Positions 8,073-16,687 of a stretch of DNA of 64,000 bases are shown one piece after another (the first letter of the stretch is position 1; every line of letters starts with the position of its first letter). A model generated the notes under the pieces. That model worked only from the letters and a program-made list of their open reading frames with translations. It ran no database searches and was not told where the DNA came from. Both the position numbers and the translations under genes were made by a program. Source of the DNA: Flavobacteriales bacterium (GTDB taxonomy: Bacteria > Bacteroidota > Bacteroidia > Flavobacteriales_F > PHOS-HE28); contig JAHBUK010000001.1 in assembly GCA_019638115.1 (NCBI GenBank), positions 1,072,238-1,136,237 of the forward strand. The letters are read 5' to 3'.

Positions 8073-9956
8073 ATGCAGAACACTATGAAGCCTTATGATG
8101 TGGTAGTGGTGGGCGCGGGTCATGCCGGCTGTGAGGCGGCCGCTGCCGCTGCCAACCTGGGTTCTTCCGTTCTGCTGATAACTATGAACATGGGAGTTAT
8201 CGGCCAGATGAGCTGCAACCCCGCCATGGGTGGTGTTGGAAAGGGTCAGATCGTGCGCGAGATCGATGCACTGGGTGGCTACTCCGGGCTGGTCAGCGAC
8301 CGCAGTGCGGTGCAATTCCGGATGCTGAACAGGAGCAAAGGGCCAGCCATGTGGAGCCCCAGGACCCAGAATGACCGGAACCTGTTCGCGGCCGAGTGGC
8401 GAGCCCAACTGGAGGGAATAGCAAACCTGCACTTCTGGCAAGACAGCGTGGTCCGAATTGAAGTTGCTGGCGGCCGTGTTACAGGGGTGCATACCGGTAT
8501 GGGCAACTTCATTCCATGCCGCAGCGTAGTCCTTACCAATGGCACTTTCATGAACGGTGTGATGCACATCGGAGAGCGCCAAATGGGGGGCGGCCGTGCC
8601 GGAGAAAAGGCCAGCCACGGCATTACCGAGCAACTTGTTGAACTGGGCTTCGAGGCCGGTAGAATGAAAACCGGGACCCCCCCAAGGTTGGATGGCCGAA
8701 GCCTCGACTACTCAATGATGGAAGAGCAATTGGGTGACGAGCATCCGAGCCGCTTCAGTTTCCGCCCAGACTCCCCCGTGCTTGGCAAACAGCTCTCATG
8801 CTGGATAACCTATACCAGCCCCGAGGTGCACGACATCCTTCGCACCGGCTTTGATAGGAGCCCCATGTATGCTGGAAGAATACAGGGGGTGGGCCCGCGC
8901 TATTGCCCAAGCATTGAGGATAAGATAGACCGTTTCGCAGACAAGGAAAGGCATCAGATATTCGTGGAGCCCGAAGGCTGGAGCACGGTAGAGACCTACA
9001 TCAACGGATTCAGCACAAGCCTTCCGGAAGAGGTCCAGCTTGAGGCGCTGCGCAAGATCCCCGGCTTTGCGCAGGCTCGTATGTTCCGTCCCGGGTATGC
9101 AGTCGAGTACGACTACTTCCCCCCTACCCAGCTTACCCACACCCTGGAAACCAAATTGGTTGCAGGACTCTTCTTTGCCGGACAGATAAACGGAACCACT
9201 GGATATGAAGAGGCGGCCTGTCAGGGCTTGGTGGCCGGTATCAATGCACACCTCAAAACCTCGGAAAAGGGCCCCTTTATCCTGAAACGGGACGAAGCAT
9301 ATATCGGCGTCCTGATCGACGACCTGATCACAAAGGGCACGGAAGAGCCATACCGCATGTTCACCAGTAGGGCCGAGTACCGGATTCTACTAAGGCAGGA
9401 TAATGCGGATGTTAGACTTACCCCGCGCAGCTACGAGATCGGCCTGGCGGGTGCAGACAGAATGAGGCGCGTGGAAGAAAAGGTGAGCAAGTGCGAGTTC
9501 ATTACTGGGCTATTTCGCACCCAAAGCATCGATCATGTTGAGGCGAATGAGCTGATCGTTCCACGTGGAACATCGCCCCTGAAACAACGCGTCAAAGCCA
9601 TCGACCTACTTCTAAGGCCCCAGCTGTCCGTTAAGGACCTAAGTCCCCTACTACCCTTCCTAGACGAACACCATGCGTCCCTTGGAGACCTCCGCGAAGA
9701 GGTTCTGGAGCAAGTGGAGATCAATGCCAAATACGAGGGCTACTTGGCCAAAGAACGAGACCTGGCCGATCGACTTACTCGGTTGGATGGCATTCCACTT
9801 GAGTCCGACCTGGACTATTCCAAACTAACCTCCCTCTCCTATGAGGCACGGCAAAAACTCCAGAAGATCAAACCCGACAACATGGGTCAAGCTTCTCGCA
9901 TAAGCGGAGTATCTCCTGCCGATCTTGGTGTGTTAATGGTCTATTTGGGACGCTGA
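8073..9956 (+). CDS. mnmG: tRNA uridine-34 5-carboxymethylaminomethyl modification enzyme MnmG (GidA)
   Basis: A 627-residue FAD enzyme with the N-terminal dinucleotide-binding motif [13 protein letters not shown] and the family signatures [23 protein letters not shown] and [13 protein letters not shown]. With MnmE and a folate cofactor it modifies the wobble uridine of several tRNAs. The full length and normal C-terminus indicate an intact gene. ATG 8085 is an alternative start four codons downstream that gives the usual N-terminus. A parS-like palindrome is embedded in the coding sequence at 9557-9572. Confidence 0.97.
   Translation: MQNTMKPYDVVVVGAGHAGCEAAAAAANLGSSVLLITMNMGVIGQMSCNPAMGGVGKGQIVREIDALGGYSGLVSDRSAVQFRMLNRSKGPAMWSPRTQNDRNLFAAEWRAQLEGIANLHFWQDSVVRIEVAGGRVTGVHTGMGNFIPCRSVVLTNGTFMNGVMHIGERQMGGGRAGEKASHGITEQLVELGFEAGRMKTGTPPRLDGRSLDYSMMEEQLGDEHPSRFSFRPDSPVLGKQLSCWITYTSPEVHDILRTGFDRSPMYAGRIQGVGPRYCPSIEDKIDRFADKERHQIFVEPEGWSTVETYINGFSTSLPEEVQLEALRKIPGFAQARMFRPGYAVEYDYFPPTQLTHTLETKLVAGLFFAGQINGTTGYEEAACQGLVAGINAHLKTSEKGPFILKRDEAYIGVLIDDLITKGTEEPYRMFTSRAEYRILLRQDNADVRLTPRSYEIGLAGADRMRRVEEKVSKCEFITGLFRTQSIDHVEANELIVPRGTSPLKQRVKAIDLLLRPQLSVKDLSPLLPFLDEHHASLGDLREEVLEQVEINAKYEGYLAKERDLADRLTRLDGIPLESDLDYSKLTSLSYEARQKLQKIKPDNMGQASRISGVSPADLGVLMVYLGR
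9557..9572. other. parS-like centromere site 1 (inside mnmG)
   Basis: CGTTCCACGTGGAACA contains the perfect 14-bp palindrome GTTCCACGTGGAAC. It differs from the classical parS TGTTTCACGTGAAACA only by symmetric changes around the conserved CACGTG centre. The 20-mer around it (9554-9573) is repeated exactly at 9996-10015. In most bacteria ParB binds such sites near the replication origin. Confidence 0.75.
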
Positions 9957-9998
9957 AGCCGCCGCATTGATACATGAACCCAGCATCAAGCACCCGAT

Positions 9999-10014
9999 CG
10001 TTCCACGTGGAACA
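9999..10014. other. parS-like centromere site 2 (between mnmG and the methyltransferase)
   Basis: The same 16-mer as at 9557 lies 442 bases downstream, in the short gap after the mnmG stop. The shared identical stretch is 20 bases. The position favours ATG 10022 as the methyltransferase start, because the ATG at 9974 would place the site within coding sequence. Confidence 0.75.
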
Positions 10015-10021
10015 TAGTACC

Positions 10022-10915
10022 ATGGAACACCTGGACAAGTGCCCCCTATGCGCATCTGATAACCTCCAGCTCACATCCCCCGTTACCGACCACTCCATTA
10101 GTAAAGAGCAATTCACTCTATGCATTTGCGGAGCATGCGGGTACGCCTTTACCAACCCAAGACCACTGGCCGATCGCCTTCCTCGATATTACGAAAGCGA
10201 GACTTACATCTCCCACAGCAATACAAGCCGAAGTCTTCGTGACAAGCTTTACCAGATCGCGCGTCGCTGGGCCCTGAACAACAAGTCTTCCACAATAGCT
10301 AAATACGCACACTCTGCCTCCGTGCTGGACATTGGTTGTGGAACCGGAGACTTCATCGCCAAACTCCGAAGCAAGGGACACCATGTATTAGGCATTGAAC
10401 CCAATGCTTCGGCAAGAAGCTATGCCACAGACCACCATCGCCTGGAAGTTCTACCCTCCTTGGACGCTATTGAATCAAAAGAGCAATTCCAAGTCATCAC
10501 CATGTGGCATGTACTGGAACATATGCCCGACCCGCGATCCACTTTGAAGCGCGCCTTCGCCTTGCTTAAACACCAGGGCTTCCTCTTCATTGCCGTCCCA
10601 ATTCGCAATAGCTGGGATGCACAACATTATGGCACCACATGGGCAGCCCTGGATGTACCACGACACCTATCGCACTTCAGGGATGTTGATGTCCGAAGGA
10701 TCCTGGAGGATCAAGGCTTCTCTGTCGTCAAGGTTCGCAAAATGTGGATGGACGCGTTCTACATTGGCATGCTAAGCGAACAATACAAAGGCCGTGGGCC
10801 AATTTTATCCTTGTTGCTGGGGTCGCTGACCGGACTATGGTCAAACATGAAGAGTGTGCTTAATGGGCGCCCGACTTCAAGCTTATTGTTCATTGCTCAG
10901 AAGGACCGAGGCTGA
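10022..10915 (+). CDS. Class I SAM-dependent methyltransferase with an N-terminal zinc-ribbon-like motif
   Basis: A 297-residue protein. The N-terminus has two Cys pairs (CPLC near residue 6 and CICGACGYAFTNPRP near 40) typical of methyltransferases of the sugar / surface-polysaccharide type. The SAM-binding motif VLDIGCGTGDF and the acidic loop (MWHVLEHMPDP) are complete. Substrate is unknown. ATG 10022 gives the normal family start (MEHLDKCPLC); the longer ATG at 9974 would overlap a parS-like site. The gene uses more A/T-ending codons than its neighbours, which may hint at a different history. Confidence 0.85.
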   Translation: MEHLDKCPLCASDNLQLTSPVTDHSISKEQFTLCICGACGYAFTNPRPLADRLPRYYESETYISHSNTSRSLRDKLYQIARRWALNNKSSTIAKYAHSASVLDIGCGTGDFIAKLRSKGHHVLGIEPNASARSYATDHHRLEVLPSLDAIESKEQFQVITMWHVLEHMPDPRSTLKRAFALLKHQGFLFIAVPIRNSWDAQHYGTTWAALDVPRHLSHFRDVDVRRILEDQGFSVVKVRKMWMDAFYIGMLSEQYKGRGPILSLLLGSLTGLWSNMKSVLNGRPTSSLLFIAQKDRG

Positions 10916-11133
10916 GAAGGTGCTTTTTAGGGGCTACGGCGCACAATAGCACCCGCGCCAGTGGTGCACCTATACCAGCTCCCCGTTCGTGCAACAGGGG
11001 GCGTTTGTGGAGCTCGCCCTAATTCATTGTTTATCAACCACTTACGCTTATGGGTGTTTGAAGGGGAGCCTTTTACACAGCTCGGTGGCCTTTTAGCGTG
11101 ACACCACTCCCATCTCCCCATAGCGAGCAAGAA

Positions 11134-11141
11134 TACCTTTG
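11134..11141 (+). promoter_or_regulatory. Probable -7 promoter element for the ALDH7 gene
   Basis: TACCTTTG matches the Bacteroidota -7 box and lies 24 bases before the ATG at 11165. The 249-base gap upstream (10916-11164) contains no other recognisable feature. Confidence 0.5.
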
Positions 11142-11164
11142 CGCCCGCAAAGCATCCGCAACCC

Positions 11165-12724
11165 ATGAGCAACACCATCATCCAATCCAGCCCCGTACAG
11201 CACATCCTTGAGAACCTGGGCATAGCCAGAGAAAGCAGCGGTGTAAGCACAGGCTCTCAATACCTGAACGGCGATGGGGGCACGCTCATCTCCCATTCCC
11301 CAGTTGATGGCTCCGAAATTGGCACGGTCCGCGGAACTAGCAGGGAGGAGTATGAGGCGGTAATTGAGCGCGCCCACGCGGCCTTCTTGGAATGGCGGAC
11401 TTGGCCCGCTCCCAAGCGTGGCGAGGTTGTTCGTCAATTCGGAGAAGAACTCCGCAAACACAAAGAGGACTTGGGAAAACTGGTGAGCTACGAAATGGGA
11501 AAGAGCTACCAGGAGGGCCTCGGTGAGGTTCAGGAAATGATCGACATCTGCGATTTTGCAGTTGGCCTCTCCCGACAACTGCATGGCCTAACCATGCACA
11601 GTGAACGCCCCTTGCACCGGATGTACGAACAATGGCATCCACTGGGGATCGTGGGGATCATCAGCGCATTCAACTTCCCGGTGGCCGTATGGAGTTGGAA
11701 CACTGCTTTGGCGTGGATCTGCGGCGACGTTTGCGTGTGGAAGCCCAGCGAAAAAACACCGCTGTGCAGCTTGGCCTGTCAGAACATCGCAGCACGCGTA
11801 TTCGCGCGTAATAATGTGCCCGAGGGCGTTAGTTGCATCATCAATGGTGGCCGTGAGGTTGGCGAGTGGATGAGCCACGATGAGCGCGTACCCCTGGTGA
11901 GCGCAACAGGAAGCACCCGCATGGGCAAGGCTGTTGGCGCGGCGGTGGGGCAACGTTTAGGGCGTTCCTTGCTGGAGCTCGGCGGTAACAATGCCATTAT
12001 CGTCAGCGACCGAGCCGACCTGGACATGACTTTGATCGGCGCCCTCTTTGGCGCAGTAGGCACCGCTGGTCAGCGCTGCACCAGCACCCGTCGCCTCATC
12101 ATCCACGCCTCCGTTTATGATGCCTTCAAGACAAAGTTGGTCAAGGCATATGGTCAACTTCGTATCGGAGATCCATTGGACCAGAAGAACCACGTAGGTC
12201 CTTTGATCGACAAGGCTGCTGTTCAGCAGTACCTGAATGCACTCAACGCAGCCAAGGAACAGGGTGGTAAGATCCTCGTTGCCGGCGGTGTTGTGGAAGG
12301 TGATGGCTACGAAAGTGGTTGCTATGTGAGGCCCGCTGTTGTTGAGGCCAAGCCCGACATGCAGATCGTGCAGGAAGAAACGTTCGCACCAATCCTCTAC
12401 CTGCTCCGATACTCCGGCGATATCAACGAGGCCATTGCCATACAGAACGGCGTAAAGCAGGGTCTTAGCAGCGCCATCATGACCTTGGACCTTCGCGAGG
12501 CCGAGCTGTTCTTGAGTGCTACGGGCAGTGACTGCGGCATTGCCAACGTGAACATCGGCACCAGTGGTGCGGAGATCGGCGGTGCCTTTGGTGGTGAGAA
12601 GGAGACCGGTGGCGGCCGTGAAAGCGGCAGCGATGCCTGGAAGGTGTACATGCGCCGTCAGACCAATACCATCAATTACGGTACTCAACTGCCACTTGCA
12701 CAGGGTATCAAGTTCGATCTGTGA
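11165..12724 (+). CDS. amaB: Aldehyde dehydrogenase of the ALDH7 (antiquitin / piperideine-6-carboxylate dehydrogenase) family
   Basis: A 519-residue enzyme with the ALDH fold. The substrate/cofactor motif ISAFNFPVAVWSWN, the general-base motif LLELGGNNAII and the catalytic Cys region GTAGQRCTSTRR are all visible. The C-terminal GGEKETGGGRESGSDAWK followed by RQTNTINYG is characteristic of ALDH7, which oxidises alpha-aminoadipate semialdehyde (piperideine-6-carboxylate) in lysine breakdown. No other lysine-catabolism gene is adjacent, so the physiological substrate is inferred from the family only. Confidence 0.9.
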   Translation: MSNTIIQSSPVQHILENLGIARESSGVSTGSQYLNGDGGTLISHSPVDGSEIGTVRGTSREEYEAVIERAHAAFLEWRTWPAPKRGEVVRQFGEELRKHKEDLGKLVSYEMGKSYQEGLGEVQEMIDICDFAVGLSRQLHGLTMHSERPLHRMYEQWHPLGIVGIISAFNFPVAVWSWNTALAWICGDVCVWKPSEKTPLCSLACQNIAARVFARNNVPEGVSCIINGGREVGEWMSHDERVPLVSATGSTRMGKAVGAAVGQRLGRSLLELGGNNAIIVSDRADLDMTLIGALFGAVGTAGQRCTSTRRLIIHASVYDAFKTKLVKAYGQLRIGDPLDQKNHVGPLIDKAAVQQYLNALNAAKEQGGKILVAGGVVEGDGYESGCYVRPAVVEAKPDMQIVQEETFAPILYLLRYSGDINEAIAIQNGVKQGLSSAIMTLDLREAELFLSATGSDCGIANVNIGTSGAEIGGAFGGEKETGGGRESGSDAWKVYMRRQTNTINYGTQLPLAQGIKFDL

Positions 12725-12787
12725 CCCTCTGTTCACAAGGGTTCCTGATCGAGCCATTCGGTTACCTTCGCCTACCATCCCTTGTCC

Positions 12788-14056
12788 GTGTTACTACGCA
12801 CTTGCGCCTTTTTAGCGGTCTTTCTTACCCTTGCTTGCTCCAGAAAGCGGCCTTCTGAAGCGGGCTACGGCGCTCCACGAACGGGGCGCTGGCTGGTTCA
12901 ACTTGATCTCGGCGGTGCCACTCTGCCTTTTCAGATCGATATTGAGCAAGGTGAGGACGGTGCATACATCATGGACCTGCACAACGGTGATGAGACCATC
13001 CATGTGGAAGATGTGGAACTCAGGGATGACACCCTGCTTGCTCGCATGCCGCTCTATGACTCAGAGTTCATCGGTATTCTGCGCAGTGCTGATAGGATAG
13101 AGGGGAACTGGCACAACTACTTGAAAGGACTGGACTACCGAATTCCTTTCGTGGCTGTTCATGGCCCGTCTCCTCGTTTTGCTGGTTCCAAGCCTCCCAC
13201 AATGGACCTAAGCGGCCAGTGGGAGGTCCATTTCAAGCCGAAAGATTCCGATCCATACCCCGCCATTGGGCTGTTCACGCAGCACACCTCGGGTAGGACC
13301 ACCGGCACATTCCTAACGGAAACAGGGGATTACCGCTACTTGGATGGTGTAGTAAGCGGTGACTCCCTTTTCCTCTCCTGTTTTGATGGTACTCATGCCT
13401 TTTTGTTCAAGGCAAAAGCGGACAGCGTCGGTCTGCATGGCGAATTCCGCAGTGGCTCACATTGGCGCACGGATTGGGTCGCTTCTCGTAACCCATCTTT
13501 CACCTTGCGCAACCCTGATTCTTTGACCTTTCTGCGAGAGGGATACGACATGATCGATTTCCAGTTTCCCGATCTGGATGGGAACATGGTATCCCCCAAG
13601 GACCAGAAATACGCAGGCAAGACGATATTGGTCCAGATCATGGGCAGTTGGTGCCCCAACTGTGTGGACGAGACGAAACTCCTCAATGAACTCCACTCCA
13701 AATACCGCACGAATGGGCTGGAGGTCATCTCCATTGCTTTTGAAAAGTATGAGGATACGGAGCGCTCTCTTGCAGCGCTGAGGCGATTCAGGGAAGTACT
13801 CCATGTCTCGTACCCCATTCTGTATGGGGGGAGGTCCAGCAAGGAGGAAGCAACAAAGAAGCTCCCTTTCCTTGATCATGTGATGAGCTTTCCAACATGC
13901 ATCATCATCGACCATAAGGGTGTTGTGCGCCGCATCCATACCGGTATCTATGGCCCCAGCACGGGTGCGCACTACACGACCTACAAGCGTAGTCTGGAGG
14001 GTTTTGTGGAGAAACTCCTGCAGGAAGCGCGGAGTACCACTACTGCGCAGCGTTAG
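12788..14056 (+). CDS. TlpA-like thioredoxin-fold lipoprotein (AhpC/TSA-Redoxin superfamily)
   Basis: A 422-residue protein starting at GTG 12788, with a lipoprotein signal (ending in LTLACSRKR, Cys lipid site). Residues to about 250 form a beta-rich N-terminal region common in Bacteroidota TlpA relatives. A thioredoxin domain follows with a WCPNC active site in MGSWCPNCVDE and the cis-Pro region SFPTCII. It probably reduces or isomerises disulfides in the periplasm. TACCTTCG at 12763-12770 is a likely -7 promoter element. A TTG at 12782 is an alternative start. Confidence 0.85.
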   Translation: MLLRTCAFLAVFLTLACSRKRPSEAGYGAPRTGRWLVQLDLGGATLPFQIDIEQGEDGAYIMDLHNGDETIHVEDVELRDDTLLARMPLYDSEFIGILRSADRIEGNWHNYLKGLDYRIPFVAVHGPSPRFAGSKPPTMDLSGQWEVHFKPKDSDPYPAIGLFTQHTSGRTTGTFLTETGDYRYLDGVVSGDSLFLSCFDGTHAFLFKAKADSVGLHGEFRSGSHWRTDWVASRNPSFTLRNPDSLTFLREGYDMIDFQFPDLDGNMVSPKDQKYAGKTILVQIMGSWCPNCVDETKLLNELHSKYRTNGLEVISIAFEKYEDTERSLAALRRFREVLHVSYPILYGGRSSKEEATKKLPFLDHVMSFPTCIIIDHKGVVRRIHTGIYGPSTGAHYTTYKRSLEGFVEKLLQEARSTTTAQR

Positions 14057-14275
14057 GCTCCAAGGAGGCCTGAAGCACCTCGCTCCTGAGGTGATGACGT
14101 GCGCGTGCCCATCGCACTTAATGGTCCCACATCAAGCCTGAAGGCATTACTGCACAGCCGGATATCCCGTTCCAGTATCCTTCACTAATAGCGCCATGTT
14201 CGGTCTGATGTGGTGGTCTCGCCCACCTTCCGCCGGTGGACAGGAAGACGGGTTCGAGGCACTTCGGACCCGCTT
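14057..14275. other. Intergenic region between convergent genes
   Basis: About 220 bases between the converging TlpA-like and M28 peptidase genes. A short stem CACCTC/GAGGTG with a GCTCCT loop near 14078-14095 is the only structure I see. It has no T tract and is not called as a terminator. Confidence 0.4.
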
Positions 14276-15808
14276 CTACTCCACCACGCCATCCACCACG
14301 ATACGCTCTTCTCGCTGGGCCAACTTCCATGCTGTGTGGAAAGCAAGAAGTGCACGCTTATGCAGTAGTTCGAACATGATCTTGTCCACCGTATCCCCTG
14401 GCTGGTGGTAATCCTCGTGAACCCCACTGAAGTAGAAAATGGCCGGAATTCCTTTACGCGCGAAGTTGTAGTGATCGCTACGATAGTAGAAGCGATTGGG
14501 GTCGTTCCGAGCGTTGAACGTATGATCGAGCATCAATCCAACATGTTCTGAATTGGCCTGCTCGTTGATGTTGTGCAGATCGGTGCTCAAACGATCACTA
14601 CCGATCACATATACGTACGGGTCGCTTTCCGCGTGAGCGCTATCAACCCTGCCGATCATGTCTATGTTCAGGTTGGCAACCGTGCTGGACAAGGGAAACA
14701 AGGGTCGCTCGCTGTAATACTTGGACCCTAACAAACCCTTCTCCTCTCCGGAAACAGGCATCACTAGAATGCTCCTTCTTGGGCCATGCCCTGCCGCTTT
14801 GGCTGCTGCGAACGCCTTCGCTATGGCCATGATGGCCACCGTACCACTGCCATCATCATCGGCACCGTTGTACACCTCACCATGCTCCACCCCTATGTGG
14901 TCGTAATGCGCGGTAATTATGATGAGTTCGTCCTTCTTGTCAGTGCCTTCCACATAGGCCAGCACGTTCTCGCTGCTAAGGCGTTGATCAGCACGAGCGT
15001 GCTCCAGCACGAAGGCTACTTTGATCTTCGATCCTACTTTTTTCCTTTTCAGGTCGGCGTTTTTGGAGCCTAACAATCGGCCCATCGCATCCGCATCCAC
15101 AAGCACGGTCTGCAGACCACTCTCCACAGGTAGGTCCACCACATCGATCGCCAATTGCATGCTGCTACCACCGAGGTAGTGACCAAACCGTTCGATCAGT
15201 TCGGGCATACGTGGCGTTGATATGAACAGCGTAGTGGCACCTGCTTGCCTGGCTGCTTCAGCGCGCACCCGCATGGATCCAAGGAATAACATCACATTCC
15301 CGGTTCCGGCATCTTCTATAAGGACATGCTTCCCTTTGAGCTTACCACTCTTGCCTATACCGGCACCATCGCCCATATGGATCAGCTCTCTTACCGGCAC
15401 ATTCCCGCTTATCTCCTCATTGAAATAGAGGATCTCGTTCATGAATGACAATTTCCCTGATGGGCTGGAAATACTTATTCCTCCGCTTCTCTTCTCGATC
15501 AGGTCGAACGGCTGGAAATAGCCTGCCACCACTTCACCTTGTGCATGAGCTGGTACCGGCCCTATACCCGCTTCCACGAATCGGTCGCGGATGTACTCCG
15601 CTGCCATCTTTTGTCCCTCCTTACCGGTATCCCTTCCTTGGTATTCATCACTGGCCAGCACATACAGGTCTCGTTCAAGGTCTTGCACGGTGATCAGCTT
15701 GGCGTAGTGCCGTGCCAGCGTGTCGACCTGGGCTAATGCGCTTGGGCTTGTTGCGCCAATGAAAAGTGCCGCGATGATCGCGGTCCTCGAACACTTCATG
15801 TTGCACAT
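14276..15808 (-). CDS. Secreted M28 family metallopeptidase (with PA-type insert)
   Basis: A 510-residue protein with a signal peptide (up to SPSALAQ). The zinc-binding residues of family M28 are visible in order: ITAHYDH, NGADDDGSG, SGEEKGLLGS, NIDMIGR and the late His in FSGVHEDYHQPGDT. The region before the catalytic domain resembles a protease-associated insert. It is expected to act as an aminopeptidase in the periplasm or outside the cell. The start at 15808 overlaps the rpiB stop as TGATG, so translation is probably coupled; ATG 15814 and ATG 15799 are alternatives. Confidence 0.92.
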   Translation of the reverse strand: MCNMKCSRTAIIAALFIGATSPSALAQVDTLARHYAKLITVQDLERDLYVLASDEYQGRDTGKEGQKMAAEYIRDRFVEAGIGPVPAHAQGEVVAGYFQPFDLIEKRSGGISISSPSGKLSFMNEILYFNEEISGNVPVRELIHMGDGAGIGKSGKLKGKHVLIEDAGTGNVMLFLGSMRVRAEAARQAGATTLFISTPRMPELIERFGHYLGGSSMQLAIDVVDLPVESGLQTVLVDADAMGRLLGSKNADLKRKKVGSKIKVAFVLEHARADQRLSSENVLAYVEGTDKKDELIIITAHYDHIGVEHGEVYNGADDDGSGTVAIMAIAKAFAAAKAAGHGPRRSILVMPVSGEEKGLLGSKYYSERPLFPLSSTVANLNIDMIGRVDSAHAESDPYVYVIGSDRLSTDLHNINEQANSEHVGLMLDHTFNARNDPNRFYYRSDHYNFARKGIPAIFYFSGVHEDYHQPGDTVDKIMFELLHKRALLAFHTAWKLAQREERIVVDGVVE

Positions 15809-16239
15809 CAGCATTGCTCAATTGCACTTACCCTGCGTTCATGTCGACCACCTTCATAGTTGGCATCCAGGAATGCCTGCACGATCAACTGGGCTTCAGG
15901 CCGGGTAATGAACCGAGCTGGAAGCGCAAGTACATTGGCATTGTTGTGCTGTTTCGCCAGACTGGCGATCTCTGGCAACCACGCCAGGGCGGACCGGATA
16001 CCGGGTTGCTTGTTGGCGGTGATGTTCACACCATTACCACTGCCGCAAACCACCATACCAACACTCCCATCGTTCTCCGCCACTGCCCGGGCAACGGCAT
16101 GTGCGAATTCGGGGTAGTCCACACTTTCAGATCCATGCGTGCCATGATCGACCACCTGATGGCCCGCCTCGTTCAAGTACCGCTTCAACTCTTCCTTTAA
16201 GCCGAAACCCGCATGGTCGCTCCCTAAATGGATCTTCAT
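15808..16239 (-). CDS. rpiB: Ribose-5-phosphate isomerase B
   Basis: A 143-residue RpiB/LacAB-family protein with GSDHAGFGLKEELK at the N-terminus, the catalytic Cys in VVCGSGNGVNITANK, and LPARFI near the C-terminus. It interconverts ribose-5-phosphate and ribulose-5-phosphate in the pentose phosphate pathway. ATG 16239 gives the standard N-terminus (MKIHLGSDHAG); the upstream frame to 16308 reads through GATC-rich intergenic DNA and is not plausible. It leads the M28 peptidase gene in a two-gene unit. Confidence 0.95.
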   Translation of the reverse strand: MKIHLGSDHAGFGLKEELKRYLNEAGHQVVDHGTHGSESVDYPEFAHAVARAVAENDGSVGMVVCGSGNGVNITANKQPGIRSALAWLPEIASLAKQHNNANVLALPARFITRPEAQLIVQAFLDANYEGGRHERRVSAIEQC

Positions 16240-16687
16240 ATCCCTTGATCTTTGTCCAAAGATACCCAAGCCCGGATCTCGATCCCACGATCGGATCGTT
16301 AGATCCATGCTTCAATGGTTGATAACGTGTAGCATCATTCCGATCATCAACGATCGCTTTGGTCCCCATGATCATTCCCTGCAATTCCACAAGCCCACTT
16401 ATGGAGCAATGACCGACATCGATCCCACCGTTCATCGATGATCCAAGGATCACATGATGATCCACAGCATATGAAGAACAAGCTTGTCCATGATCGTTGA
16501 TCCACGCACTTGTTCTTATTCGGAATGAAGCAGTTGGGTCACGATCAAGTATCGGCCGATCGTTCATAAGGAGTGGATTACTTTTGATATCCCACTTTTC
16601 CAAGCCGCACGACAGATCATCATCAACACAACCAACAGCACATACTATATCATCAACAGATCATTAGAAGTTAAGAGAGAATACAGG
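16240..16687. other. GATC-dense, relatively AT-rich intergenic region (candidate origin-type or methylation-controlled region)
   Basis: The 448 bases between divergent rpiB and the MORN-repeat gene hold 19 GATC sites, against roughly two expected by chance. Fourteen of them lie in 16275-16502. A near-match to a DnaA box, TGATCCACA, is at 16458-16466. TACTTTTG at 16579-16586 is a likely -7 element for the plus-strand gene, and TATCTTTG on the minus strand (16264-16257) for rpiB. The two parS-like sites are 6-7 kb away. No protein-coding ORF here is convincing. Confidence 0.5.
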
